From Clostridiales bacterium Firm_13 (GTDB lineage Bacteria; Bacillota; Clostridia; Saccharofermentanales; Saccharofermentanaceae), in assembly GCA_001603035.1 (NCBI GenBank), contig LVAS01000059.1, positions 124,001 to 188,000 of the forward strand: DNA of 64,000 nt, written 5' to 3'. Every line of letters starts with the position of its first letter. Position 1 is the stretch's first letter. Positions 53,680-63,051 of the stretch are shown here, one piece after another. The notes beneath the pieces are model-generated. The model was not told where the DNA came from, did not search any database, and was given only the letters and a program-made list of their open reading frames with translations. Both the position numbers and the translations under genes were made by a program.

Positions 53680-54960
53680 TTACAGTTCGTCCGGACCGGC
53701 GATTCGGCCGAGGATGGCGGATGCCACGGCTACGGGAACACCCGCAAGATAGACTTCCGACTCCGGGTGGCCCATCCGTCCCACAAAATTGCGGTTTGTC
53801 GTCGAGACGCAACGTTCGCCCTTGGCGAGGATACCCATATGGCCGCCGAGGCAAGGGCCGCAGGTTGACGCGGAAACGACGCAATGCGCATCGACGAAAA
53901 TCTTAAGAAGTCCTTCGGCCAGTGCTTCATTCCAGACGCGCTGCGATCCGGGAAGGATAATACACCGCACGCCCTTTTTAACCGTACGTCCGGCAAAGAA
54001 TCTCGCCGCCTCGCGCAGATCTTCAAGGCGACCGTTCGTGCAGGAGCCGATAACCACCTGATCGATCTCGATCGGCTCGAATGTTCCGACCGTGTGCGTA
54101 TTCTCCGGCAGATGCGGAAATGAGACGGTAAGCGGGACATCGGCAAGGTCAATCTGGTAGGTCGACACATATTCGGCGTCAGCGTCAGCCGAAAAAGCGG
54201 TATAGGAGGATGCGGCATACCGATCCGGCGCAAAGGTTCGTATGTATTCGAGGGTCCTTTCATCGACCGGGAAAATCCCGTTCTTTCCCCCCGCTTCAAT
54301 CGCCATGTTGCAGATTGTAAGTCGATCCGCCATGGAAAGATCGGCAACTCCGGGGCCCGTAAACTCCATGGATTCGTAAAGAGCGCCGTCAACGCCGATC
54401 TTTCCGATAATCCAGAGAATCAAATCCTTCCCTGTGACATTTTCGCGGAATTTTCCGGTAAGATCGAAGCGGATGGCTTCGGGTACGCGGAACCAAGTCT
54501 GTCCGGTCGCCATCGCACAAGCCAGATCCGTAGAACCGACGCCTGTCGCAAATGCGCCGAGGGCACCGTAGGTGCATGTGTGAGAATCAGCGCCGATAAT
54601 GGCGTCGCCCGGCGCGACCAGCCCGTTCTCCGGCAGGATAACATGCTCGACGCCCATCTGCGGGTCACCGATCTCGTAATAATTCTCGATTCCCTTTTCT
54701 CTCGCGAACTCCCGGATCTTCTTGCAGTTATCCGCGGACTTAATATCTTTATTCGGAGTAAAGTGGTCCGGCACGATCGCGACACGGCTTTTGTCGAAAA
54801 CGCCGCAGGCACAGGTCTTCGCAAAGACATCAATCGCCGGAGGGGTCGTCACATCATTTCCGAGGACAAGATCCAATCGCGCCTCGATCAGCTGTCCCGC
54901 TTCGACATGGTCAAGTCCCGCGTGCGCCGCGAGAATTTTCTGTGTCATCGTCATTCCCAT
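53680..54960 (-). CDS. leuC: 3-isopropylmalate dehydratase, large subunit
   Basis: 426 residues from ATG at 54958-54960 after GGAGG; the in-frame ATG at 55011 lacks a site. An aconitase-family protein of the shorter type 2 (archaeal/clostridial) class. FeS ligands are in [13 protein letters not shown] and [12 protein letters not shown], and [23 protein letters not shown] is typical. First gene of the branched-chain operon. No T-box, leader peptide or clear promoter was identified upstream. Confidence 0.96.
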   Translation of the reverse strand: MGMTMTQKILAAHAGLDHVEAGQLIEARLDLVLGNDVTTPPAIDVFAKTCACGVFDKSRVAIVPDHFTPNKDIKSADNCKKIREFAREKGIENYYEIGDPQMGVEHVILPENGLVAPGDAIIGADSHTCTYGALGAFATGVGSTDLACAMATGQTWFRVPEAIRFDLTGKFRENVTGKDLILWIIGKIGVDGALYESMEFTGPGVADLSMADRLTICNMAIEAGGKNGIFPVDERTLEYIRTFAPDRYAASSYTAFSADADAEYVSTYQIDLADVPLTVSFPHLPENTHTVGTFEPIEIDQVVIGSCTNGRLEDLREAARFFAGRTVKKGVRCIILPGSQRVWNEALAEGLLKIFVDAHCVVSASTCGPCLGGHMGILAKGERCVSTTNRNFVGRMGHPESEVYLAGVPVAVASAILGRIAGPDEL

Positions 54961-55100
54961 AGAGAAACCTCCGTAATAGCGGTTGTTTTCCGCTTCAAGT
55001 ATCCTTAGCATACTGATTCACCGGTTGAGACACAAGAGCGCGATCCCATTGTTTTCTTACTGTTTTCTGCTTTTTGAGGACGAAATTCCGCCCTATTTGC

Positions 55101-55106
55101 TATAAT
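55101..55106 (+). promoter_or_regulatory. -10 box of the ABC-F gene
   Basis: Perfect TATAAT 33 bp before the start codon; TTGAGG lies 21 bp upstream, too far to be sure of the -35. Confidence 0.45.
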
Positions 55107-55138
55107 TGTCCCCGACACAGTATCAAGCGGAGGACATC

Positions 55139-57058
55139 ATGCCCCTTTTAAGTATTTCTCAGATATCGAAGAGTTTTCACAATCGCGCCCTCTTTGATCG
55201 CATCGCGTTCTCCGTAGAAGAAGGCGATCGCATCGCGCTGATCGGCGGGAACGGCGCCGGCAAAACAACGTTATTTCATATTGTCGAAGGCAAAGTCGCC
55301 CCGGACGAGGGCACGGTAATCCGGCACGGGCGTGTAATCATCGGATATCTGTCGCAGAGCATGGAGGATGACGATAACGGAAAGAGCCCTTTAAAGAGCC
55401 GTGAAATACTGGATCTGGAAGAACGGATTTTGCGTCTCGAGTCGCAGTTAAGCCATGCCAATCCGGAAGAGACCGCCTCTCTTCTGTCCGAATACGGGCG
55501 CGCTACAGCCGAATACGAGGCGAAGGGCGGATATGATTTTGAGCAGCGGATGCTTGAGGTCCTATCCGGGTTAGGCCTTACATCCGAGGATCTGGCACGG
55601 CCGGTCACCTCGCTTTCCGGAGGCGAACGCATGCGCGTTGCGCTGGCGAGATTGATCGTGCAGCGACCCGACCTCCTCCTTTTGGACGAACCCACGAATC
55701 ACTTGGATACAGGCGCGATGGAATGGCTCGAGGACTATCTGAAGAAATACCCGGGCGCCGTGATGCTCATCTCGCATGATCGGTATTTTATCGACCGAAC
55801 ATCGACTCGAATCCTCGAATTGGAGAACGCGACGATCAAGGAATACCGCGGGAATTACTCGGATTACGTAAGACAAAAGGAACAGTTTATTCGAGACAGC
55901 CGGCAGGCAATCGCGCAACTGGAGCGCGAAGTGGCAAGGCAAGCCGAAGTTACGCAAACTTTACTCTCGCATCGGAAGATGACCTCCTATCACGCGCGCG
56001 AAAAGGTTGTCGCGAAATTATCGGACAAGCTCAAAGCGGAGAAGAGTAAGCTCAGCGGGGGGCCGATGCGCATGAATTTTACATTCGTTCCGGAGAAGCG
56101 AGAGGGGGATCCGGACCGCATCCTTCTTCGGACAAAAGGCCTTTCCAAGTCTTACTCCGACACACCTCTCTTCTCCGATCTCGCACTCGAAATAAAGGCG
56201 TCGGATAAATACGTTCTGTGCGGACCAAACGGTTGCGGCAAGACGACTCTCCTCTCCGTTCTTCTCGGCCAAATCACCGACTTCGAAGGGGATGTAATCA
56301 TCTCGTCAACCGCGGAATTCGGTTATATGGGGCAGTTCGTGCCGTTTGAAGACGAATCAAGAGAGCTGTTAGATGAACTGCTCTCGCGCGCGGAACTGAC
56401 GGAGACGGAAGGCCGTAATCTTCTCGCACGATTTGGTTTTCGCGATATCGATGTCTTCAAGAAGATCTCTGTCCTCTCGGGCGGCGAACGCTCTCGTCTC
56501 TACCTTTGCTGTCTTCTGCAAGAGAGTCCGGACGTGCTCTTCCTCGATGAACCGACAAACCATTTGGATATTCCTTCCAGAGAGATTCTTGAAAACGCAT
56601 TGGCCGACTACACGGGAGCCATTCTTGCCGTAAGCCACGACCGCTATTTCATCGAGAAATGCGCCGCGAAGATCTATGGCTTCATCAACGGAACGGTTCG
56701 CACCTATTCCAATTACGCAGAGTATCGATTCGCCGCCAAATCGGCCGAGTCGGTCTCCCCGCGAACATCCGCCGAGCGAACGCCAAACGAAAAGAAACTG
56801 CCCGTCAAAGCAACCGCGCAGGAATCGACCGAAAGTAAGGGAATCAATCGAGCGAAAGAGCGCCAGAAAGCGGCTCAGAAAAAGGAGCGGGTCCGCGCAA
56901 TCGAACGTCAAATTGAAGAGCAAGAACAGGAGAAGATCCGGCTTGAACTCTCGTTTTCAAAGGATACGCCGCCGGAGACCTATGCGGAATACGCGCAACT
57001 CGATATCGACCTTGCCGCCCTATACGACGAATTGATCCGATTATCCGAAGACGAATAA
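55139..57058 (+). CDS. ABC-F family ATPase
   Basis: 639 residues from ATG at 55139 (GGAGG 5 nt upstream). Two ABC domains without membrane segments: first GGNGAGKTT and LSGGERMRVALARL...LLLLDEPTNHLD, second GPNGCGKTT and LSGGERSRLYLCCL...LFLDEPTNHLD. A linker between them (~245-320) and a charged C-terminal coiled coil (~560-639) are typical of the YdiF/Uup type. ABC-F proteins act on ribosomes, in translation quality control or antibiotic protection; which one cannot be told here. Confidence 0.94.
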   Translation: MPLLSISQISKSFHNRALFDRIAFSVEEGDRIALIGGNGAGKTTLFHIVEGKVAPDEGTVIRHGRVIIGYLSQSMEDDDNGKSPLKSREILDLEERILRLESQLSHANPEETASLLSEYGRATAEYEAKGGYDFEQRMLEVLSGLGLTSEDLARPVTSLSGGERMRVALARLIVQRPDLLLLDEPTNHLDTGAMEWLEDYLKKYPGAVMLISHDRYFIDRTSTRILELENATIKEYRGNYSDYVRQKEQFIRDSRQAIAQLEREVARQAEVTQTLLSHRKMTSYHAREKVVAKLSDKLKAEKSKLSGGPMRMNFTFVPEKREGDPDRILLRTKGLSKSYSDTPLFSDLALEIKASDKYVLCGPNGCGKTTLLSVLLGQITDFEGDVIISSTAEFGYMGQFVPFEDESRELLDELLSRAELTETEGRNLLARFGFRDIDVFKKISVLSGGERSRLYLCCLLQESPDVLFLDEPTNHLDIPSREILENALADYTGAILAVSHDRYFIEKCAAKIYGFINGTVRTYSNYAEYRFAAKSAESVSPRTSAERTPNEKKLPVKATAQESTESKGINRAKERQKAAQKKERVRAIERQIEEQEQEKIRLELSFSKDTPPETYAEYAQLDIDLAALYDELIRLSEDE

Positions 57059-57067
57059 GTCATTTCC

Positions 57068-57118
57068 AAAAGCGCTCCCCCGACAGAACAAATCGTCCGT
57101 CGAGGGAGCGCTTTTGTA
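57068..57118. terminator. Bidirectional terminator between the ABC-F and deacetylase genes
   Basis: AAAAGCGCTCCC (57068-57079) pairs with GGGAGCGCTTTT (57104-57115), with a further inner CGAC/GTCG pairing. T on both ends serves both convergent genes. Confidence 0.9.
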
Positions 57119-57144
57119 TTTCTACAATAATCTCTCTGTGTTCG

Positions 57145-58518
57145 TCAGCTAAATTTCGCGTAGCAATAGAGAACGCCCTGTTCTGCGCCGCCCGGTTGTG
57201 CTTCGAGCAATTCGCTCACCGTCGCAAATCGGAATCCCTTCGCCTTCAATCCGTCGATCATCGCCGCGACCGAATCGACCGTCGCCTGATGAATGTCATG
57301 CAGAAGGACAAGATGGCCGTTCCTTCCGTTCTCGATCACATAATTAGAGATATACTCCGGTGTCTGGTTCGCTTTGACCCAGTCTTGCGGGCAGCTCTCC
57401 GACGACCAGTTCACGCAATAAAGTCCCATGGACTTCGCCACACTGAGGACCGTGTCGTTCTTCGCGCCCGTCGGCGGACGCATCACCTTCGGCGTGTATC
57501 CGGTCGCGTTGAATATGACGTCGTTGGTCTTCTGAAGTTCGCTTCGGATCTGATCCTCGGTAAGCTTCGTCAACGTCGCGTGATCCCAGGTATGATTCCC
57601 GATCTCGTGCCCTTCGTCAACCATCCGCTTAAGAAGCGAGGCGTCAACGTCGGCGGCACATTGTCCGATAACAAAGAAGGTGACATGTACGCCCTTCTCT
57701 TTCAGAACATCCAGCAGTTCGGGTGTCAACGTGCTCGACGGGCCGTCGTCAAAGGTCAAAGCGATGACGGGGTTCTGCGATGACGGCGGCAGGTTGGCAA
57801 GCGACGTCGGATCGGTGTCGACTGCGGAATCCGAAACCGAAGCGACCGACGAGGCGCCGGAATCCGAAGGCACACCGGTAACCGCAGAGGGGTCCGACGC
57901 GACACTGGCGCTCGCATCACTGGATGCGACCGTCGTCATCAAGCCGGGAAGAACGCCCGTCGTCATTGCCGAGGCGCCCGACGGAGAAGATCCGCCGGTG
58001 AAAACAAAATACAGAAGAATCAAAATGACGATAAAGAGCATCGCCGTAATTCCGGTAAGAATACGAATCTGACGATCAAGCGTTCTGGATCGCTGTGACG
58101 GCTGCGACAGCGGATAGGGGCGTTCTTCCTCTGCGGAGTTCGCCGGGGATCTTCGTTCGGCATCGCGGTCGACATACCCGTAAGGGCGTCCTTGTCCAAG
58201 TGAATCCGCAGAAGCGGGTTGACGGGAGCCGGACGACTCTGGATAGACATAGTAACCGTCTCTTCGCACCGGTTGATTCCGATCCTGCATTCCCGTTCGC
58301 GCGGCGTAATTCGGCGTCAAAGAATCGTCGTTCTGCCTTGCTCTCGGAGAGGATTGATACGGTTGCTGCGGTTGGGTCGGGTAAGCGGGCGTTCCCTCAA
58401 CCGGGTGATTCGACTGTGCGGGAGCCGCATCATAATGCGAGACGAAATCCGATTCGGCCCCCTGTCCTCCCGGCGCAATATCGTTAAACGGGAAATCCTG
58501 ATTCCCTCTCTTCTTCAT
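57145..58518 (-). CDS. Membrane-anchored polysaccharide deacetylase
   Basis: 457 residues from ATG at 58516-58518 (AGGAG upstream). Residues 1-150 are a hydrophilic, Pro/Gln/Ser-rich and probably disordered cytoplasmic part. One membrane helix (~152-173) follows, a Ser/Ala/Val/Asp-rich spacer, then a NodB domain (~245-440). Catalytic motifs: ALTFDDGPSS (metal Asp), EIGNHTWDHATL (two His), MRPPTGAKND and LLHDIHQ. Motif 4, usually WSxDxxDW, reads WSSESCPQDW, with Glu for Asp. It probably removes acetyl groups from peptidoglycan or another wall polymer. Confidence 0.92.
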   Translation of the reverse strand: MKKRGNQDFPFNDIAPGGQGAESDFVSHYDAAPAQSNHPVEGTPAYPTQPQQPYQSSPRARQNDDSLTPNYAARTGMQDRNQPVRRDGYYVYPESSGSRQPASADSLGQGRPYGYVDRDAERRSPANSAEEERPYPLSQPSQRSRTLDRQIRILTGITAMLFIVILILLYFVFTGGSSPSGASAMTTGVLPGLMTTVASSDASASVASDPSAVTGVPSDSGASSVASVSDSAVDTDPTSLANLPPSSQNPVIALTFDDGPSSTLTPELLDVLKEKGVHVTFFVIGQCAADVDASLLKRMVDEGHEIGNHTWDHATLTKLTEDQIRSELQKTNDVIFNATGYTPKVMRPPTGAKNDTVLSVAKSMGLYCVNWSSESCPQDWVKANQTPEYISNYVIENGRNGHLVLLHDIHQATVDSVAAMIDGLKAKGFRFATVSELLEAQPGGAEQGVLYCYAKFS

Positions 58519-58594
58519 ACGGTCTCCTATTCGTTGTCGGCTAACGTAACTGTTCCCCGATCCATGAAATGTAAGTGCTGGCATAAGTAAGAAT

Positions 58595-58600
58595 ATTATA
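58595..58600 (-). promoter_or_regulatory. Extended -10 promoter of the deacetylase gene
   Basis: Minus strand TG-T-TATAAT, an extended -10; the -35 is weak. About 75 bp of leader follow. Confidence 0.5.
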
Positions 58601-58623
58601 ACATATCTTCTCGCAAAGACAGC

Positions 58624-58651
58624 AAAAGGCGTGCCGGAAACCCGACACGCC
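58624..58651 (-). terminator. fba terminator
   Basis: Minus strand GGCGTGTCGG pairs with CCGGCACGCC and is followed by TTTTGCT, 26 bp after the fba stop. Confidence 0.85.
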
Positions 58652-58676
58652 CATGAAGTCAAAGGATTCGATCAAA

Positions 58677-59612
58677 TTACGCCTTACCCTCGCATCCCAA
58701 AACAGTCTTGATCTTATGCGCAACCATGCCCTTAACGGCGGTGCGAGCCGGAGCAAGGTACTGGCGGGGATCAAAATGCGACGGGTTGTCGTTGAAATAC
58801 TTGCGGATTGTGCCGGTCATCGCGAGACGGATATCGGAATCGATATTAATCTTGCAGACAGCCATTCTCGCGGCTTCACGAAGCATTTCCTCCGGGATAC
58901 CGATCGCGTCGGGCATCTGTCCGCCGTTCTCATTCACCATCTTCACATACTCCGGAATAACGGAGGACGCGCCGTGGAGAACAATCGGGAAACCGGGAAG
59001 ACGCTTCTCAACTTCGGTAAGGATATCGAAGCGAAGCTGGGGCTTCTGACCGGGCTTGAACTTGAAAGCGCCGTGCGATGTGCCGATCGCGATCGCAAGG
59101 GAATCGCAGCCGGTCCGCTCGACAAAGTCCTGAACCTGTGCGGGATCCGTGTAGGACGCATTCTCGGCGGAAACGTTGACGGCATCTTCAATACCGGCAA
59201 GACGTCCGAGTTCAGCCTCGACGACGACACCGTGCGCGTGGGCATATTCGACTACCTGCTTGGTAAGCGCGACATTGCCTTCATAATCGTGATGAGAACC
59301 GTCGATCATAACGGAGGAGAATCCGCCGTCGATGCAGCTCTTACAGAGTTCAAACGTGTCGCCGTGGTCAAGGTGAAGCGCGATCGGGAGATCCGTTTCG
59401 ATGAGCGCGGCTTCAACGAGCTTGACGAGGTAGGTGTGATTGGCATACTTTCTGGCGCCGGAAGATACCTGAAGAATAAGGGGAGCGTTAAGCTCCTTGC
59501 CGGCTTCCGTGATTCCCTGAATAATTTCCATGTTGTTGACGTTAAAAGCGCCGATCGCGTAACCGCCCTCGTACGCCTTCTTAAACATTTCGGTTGTTGT
59601 AACTAATGGCAT
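58677..59612 (-). CDS. fba: Class II fructose-1,6-bisphosphate aldolase
   Basis: 311 residues. Zinc ligands and active-site residues are visible: LHLDHGDTFE (His), DGSHHDYEGN, EAELGRLAGIED, AIGTSHGAFKF (His) and VLHGASSV (His), then INIDSDIRLA. It splits fructose 1,6-bisphosphate in glycolysis; pfkA is at 22-23 kb. It is a single-gene unit with its own promoter, palindrome and terminator. AAGGAG precedes the ATG. Confidence 0.97.
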   Translation of the reverse strand: MPLVTTTEMFKKAYEGGYAIGAFNVNNMEIIQGITEAGKELNAPLILQVSSGARKYANHTYLVKLVEAALIETDLPIALHLDHGDTFELCKSCIDGGFSSVMIDGSHHDYEGNVALTKQVVEYAHAHGVVVEAELGRLAGIEDAVNVSAENASYTDPAQVQDFVERTGCDSLAIAIGTSHGAFKFKPGQKPQLRFDILTEVEKRLPGFPIVLHGASSVIPEYVKMVNENGGQMPDAIGIPEEMLREAARMAVCKINIDSDIRLAMTGTIRKYFNDNPSHFDPRQYLAPARTAVKGMVAHKIKTVLGCEGKA

Positions 59613-59639
59613 ATTGATTCACTCCTTTGAAAACGTATA

Positions 59640-59657
59640 TGTGACCCGATCGTCACA
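59640..59657 (-). promoter_or_regulatory. Inverted repeat at the fba transcription start
   Basis: TGTGAC-CCGATC-GTCACA has perfect 6-bp arms and begins about where fba transcription should start. It looks like a regulator site; the arms recall Crp or Rex half sites but the spacing (TGTGA-N8-TCACA) fits neither. Confidence 0.5.
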
Positions 59658-59664
59658 CCTAACT

Positions 59665-59694
59665 ATTGTATGATTGAAAACTTGTATTCGTCAA
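59665..59694 (-). promoter_or_regulatory. fba promoter
   Basis: Minus strand -35 TTGACG (59689-59694), 18-bp spacer, -10 TACAAT (59665-59670). Confidence 0.72.
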
Positions 59695-60341
59695 TGTTTT
59701 TCGACGTCGGAAGAGGTCGCATTTTTGATGATTCTGTCCATCTCGTCCTCTGTTTCCTCATGAATCGGCGCGGGCGGCAGGCCGCGGTACATCGCTTGTA
59801 TCATTACGGCTTCACTTTTGAGCCGCAGGAAGTCCGCCATTCCGTCAAGGTCTTTGGATGTTGTCTGATAACAGGCATCGGCTCCGACATCGTCTAAGAT
59901 CAAATATCCGATCGGTCCGTTTCGACTTTGCGCAAAGCTTAGGAGTTGATCCGCCTGATCCGGTTTGCCGTCTCTGCACTCGAAATTTGAGAAAGCGATT
60001 GTAATTTTGCGGAACATATAGCGAAGGATAACCTTCTTTTCGGCATAGTCCAGAGCAACGCGATAGGAAGCGATAAGGAAAGTATGAATGAAAACGAGAA
60101 TCGAAGGAACGAGAATAACGATCGATATGGCGACCATCAGCCACTCGCGCCGAACAAGGGTAAACCCGAAAATCCCCGATATTGAAAGAGCAATAAGTAT
60201 AATTGTGGCGATTCGCCGGCCGAGAATTTGAGATCTTCTCGCGGGAAAACAGCGAACACAATCCGTCGGCAATGTGTCTACCCGCTCGAACTCGCCGTTC
60301 TCATCCGTCATATTCACCGTTTTTTCTTCGCTTGTCTCCAT
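59691..60341 (-). CDS. Small membrane protein with PH-like cytoplasmic domain, function unknown
   Basis: 216 residues from ATG at 60339-60341, right after AGGAG; the frame upstream of it overlaps valS and is not coding. Two adjacent membrane segments (~46-63 and ~67-91) are followed by a ~110-residue domain reading YRVALDYAEKKVILRYMFRKITIAFSNF, which suggests a bacterial PH (YdbS/YcxB-like) fold. It follows valS by 16 bp. No closer function can be given. Confidence 0.7.
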   Translation of the reverse strand: METSEEKTVNMTDENGEFERVDTLPTDCVRCFPARRSQILGRRIATIILIALSISGIFGFTLVRREWLMVAISIVILVPSILVFIHTFLIASYRVALDYAEKKVILRYMFRKITIAFSNFECRDGKPDQADQLLSFAQSRNGPIGYLILDDVGADACYQTTSKDLDGMADFLRLKSEAVMIQAMYRGLPPAPIHEETEDEMDRIIKNATSSDVEKH

Positions 60342-60357
60342 ATTTCTCCTCTTTCGA

Positions 60358-63015
60358 TCATGCATCCAACAGTCGAATTCGCTCAAGAATTCCTGCGTAC
60401 ATCGCGGCATATTTGTCCGCCTTCTCGCGTTCGGCATCGATGACTTTTGCCGGAGCCCGCCCGACAAACTCTTCATTTGAAAGTTTGGAACGGACCCGTT
60501 CGATCTCACGTTCGAGATTCTGCTTTTCTTTGTCGAGGCGGTCGCGCTCTTTTTCGATGTCGATAAGCTCGCCGAGCGGAAAGAACAACTCGCCGCCCGC
60601 AAAGACAGCGACGACAGCCGTCGCGGGAATCTGATCGCGCGACGTTTCTGTCTGTATGTGATTGATTCCGGCAAGTCGGTCGAGAAATGCCTGGCCGTCG
60701 AGGAATAATCGCTCGGTCTCGTCGGAAGAAGTGACGAGAATAGCCGCCGCCTTTTTAGAGGGAGGAACGCCCATATTAACCCGAACATTTCTCACGGCGC
60801 GTATCGCGTCCATCAACATCGATACCTGTCGCTCTTGCTCCGGGAAATCTCTGTCGTCGGAAGGCGCCGGCCATGCTGACACCATGATCGAGGCGACGTC
60901 TTCGGTTCGCGGCAGAGATCGGAAGACCTCTTCGGTTAAAAACGGCATAAAAGGATGCAGAAGTTGCATCGCTTTCGAAAGAACGTCGGTAAGAACAAAC
61001 TTCGCTTCGAGTCGGGAAGGCGAGTTCGCGTCGTAGAGGCGCGCCTTGACAATCTCGATATACCAATCGCAGTATTCTTCCCAAAGAAAACTGTAGATCT
61101 TGGCAAGGGCAACGCCAAACTCAAACTTCTCAAGATTGACCGTGACCTCTCCCGCAACGCGGTTCAGTCTCGAAAGAATCCACTTGTCTTCAACGGTATA
61201 TTTGCCCGGATCGACATCCGCAAAAGAGAGATCGTCTTCACAATTCATCAGAACGAACCGCATCGCGTTCCAGATCTTATTCGAGAAATTCCGTCCCGCT
61301 TCAATCTTGTCTTCCTGAAAACGCTGATCGTTGCCCGGCGCATTCCCCGTAACAAGAGCATATCGCAGCGCATCCGCTCCGTACTTGTCGATCAGAAGCA
61401 GCGGATCCACTCCGTTCCCGAGTGATTTACTCATCTTTCTTCCCTGTGAATCACGAATTATTCCGTGAATCAGAACGTGTGAGAAAGGCGTCTCATCCAT
61501 ACAGGCAATCCCCGAAAAAATCATTCGGGCAACCCAGAAAAAGATAATGTCATAGGCGGTTACAAGAACACTTGTCGGATAGAAATAAGCCAGGTCCTCT
61601 GTCTTATCCGGCCACCCGAGTGTCGAGAACGGCCAGAGTGCCGAGGAAAACCATGTGTCCAGAGTATCTTCGTCCTGATAGAGATTCCCGCCGCCGCATT
61701 TGGCGCAGGATGTCGGAGCCGTCGCACCGACATGTATTTCACCGCAATCGCGGCAATAATACGCCGGAATCCGATGTCCCCACCAAAGCTGACGGGAAAT
61801 GCACCAATCCCGAATATTTTCCATCCAGTTAAAGTAAGTCTTATCAAAGCGCTCGGGGACAAACTTCGTCTCCCCTTCCCGAACCGCACGAATTGCGGGC
61901 TCGGCTAATGGCTTCATCCGGACAAACCACTGAAAGGAGACGCGCGGTTCGACGACGGTTCCGCATCGGTAGCAGGTTCCGACATTATGCGAATGCGGCT
62001 CGATTCGGACCAGATAACCTTCGTTCGAGAGCGCCTCAACAATCTTTGCGCGCGCCTCGTATCGGTCGAGCCCCTCGTAACTGCCGGCGTTCTCATTCAT
62101 ATGACCGTCTTCCGTCATCACGTTGATAACGGGAAGCTGATGACGAAGGCCGACCTCAAAGTCATTCGGGTCGTGTGCCGGAGTAATTTTGACGACACCG
62201 GTGCCGAAGTCTCTTTCGACATATTCATCTGCGATAATCGGTATTTCGCGACCCACGATCGGAAGAAGTACTGATTTGCCGATCAAATGCGCATAACGCG
62301 CATCCTCCGGATGAACCGCGACGGCTGTGTCTCCGAGCAAAGTCTCCGGACGTGTCGTGGCTAAGATCAACTCGCCAGAACCGTCGACCAACGGGTATCG
62401 CAAATGCCAGAAAGAACCGGCCTGTTCCTCGTATTCGACTTCTGCGTCAGAGATGGAAGTAAGACAATGGGGACACCAATTGACGATTCGCTCGCCTCGA
62501 TAGATCAAGCCCTCGTTATAATAACGGATAAAGACCTCTGTAACGGCGTTTGACAGGCCCTCATCCATGGTAAACCGCTCACGTTCCCAATCGCAGGACG
62601 AGCCTAATCGCTTGAGTTGTTCGACGATCCGGCTTCCGTATTCTTCACGCCATTTCCAAGCGCGTTCCATAAATCCATCCCGGCCGAGCGCCTCTTTCGT
62701 CAAGCCTTCTTTCTTCATGGACTCGACAATCTTGGCCTCCGTCGCAATCGCGGCGTGGTCGGTTCCCGGCAGCCAAAGAGCGGAATAACCCTGCATTCTC
62801 TTGAGACGGGTCAGGATGTCCTGAAGGGTATTATCCAGCGCATGGCCCATATGAAGCTGTCCGGTGATATTCGGAGGCGGCATGACAATGCAGAACGGCT
62901 TCTTATTCGGATCCGGGACAGCCCGGAAATAGCCCTTCTCGGTCCAGTCGGCATAAATTCTCTTCTCTGCTTCCGACGGATCGAAGGTTTTGCTCACTTG
63001 GTCGGCTCGAGTCAT
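60358..63015 (-). CDS. valS: Valyl-tRNA synthetase
   Basis: 885 residues. Class I motifs PPPNITGQLHMGHALDNTLQD (~46-66) and GRKMSKSLGNGVDP (~525-538). The editing domain and zinc-type Cys pairs (YYCRDCGE...CAKCGG) are present, and the C-terminus carries the usual coiled-coil arm (LIDIEKERDRLDKEKQNLEREIERVRSKLSN). It charges tRNA-Val. AAGGAG before the ATG. No T-box was found; the gene starts 36 bp behind the acyl-CoA synthetase gene. Confidence 0.97.
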   Translation of the reverse strand: MTRADQVSKTFDPSEAEKRIYADWTEKGYFRAVPDPNKKPFCIVMPPPNITGQLHMGHALDNTLQDILTRLKRMQGYSALWLPGTDHAAIATEAKIVESMKKEGLTKEALGRDGFMERAWKWREEYGSRIVEQLKRLGSSCDWERERFTMDEGLSNAVTEVFIRYYNEGLIYRGERIVNWCPHCLTSISDAEVEYEEQAGSFWHLRYPLVDGSGELILATTRPETLLGDTAVAVHPEDARYAHLIGKSVLLPIVGREIPIIADEYVERDFGTGVVKITPAHDPNDFEVGLRHQLPVINVMTEDGHMNENAGSYEGLDRYEARAKIVEALSNEGYLVRIEPHSHNVGTCYRCGTVVEPRVSFQWFVRMKPLAEPAIRAVREGETKFVPERFDKTYFNWMENIRDWCISRQLWWGHRIPAYYCRDCGEIHVGATAPTSCAKCGGGNLYQDEDTLDTWFSSALWPFSTLGWPDKTEDLAYFYPTSVLVTAYDIIFFWVARMIFSGIACMDETPFSHVLIHGIIRDSQGRKMSKSLGNGVDPLLLIDKYGADALRYALVTGNAPGNDQRFQEDKIEAGRNFSNKIWNAMRFVLMNCEDDLSFADVDPGKYTVEDKWILSRLNRVAGEVTVNLEKFEFGVALAKIYSFLWEEYCDWYIEIVKARLYDANSPSRLEAKFVLTDVLSKAMQLLHPFMPFLTEEVFRSLPRTEDVASIMVSAWPAPSDDRDFPEQERQVSMLMDAIRAVRNVRVNMGVPPSKKAAAILVTSSDETERLFLDGQAFLDRLAGINHIQTETSRDQIPATAVVAVFAGGELFFPLGELIDIEKERDRLDKEKQNLEREIERVRSKLSNEEFVGRAPAKVIDAEREKADKYAAMYAGILERIRLLDA

Positions 63016-63051
63016 AAAGATGCTCCTTCATCGGGATGTCCCGTTCGCGTG

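Noticed and set aside
54961-55138. Leader peptide or T-box before leuC
   Set aside because: The short upstream in-frame extension is not rich in Leu, Ile or Val codons, and no T-box core or terminator was seen.
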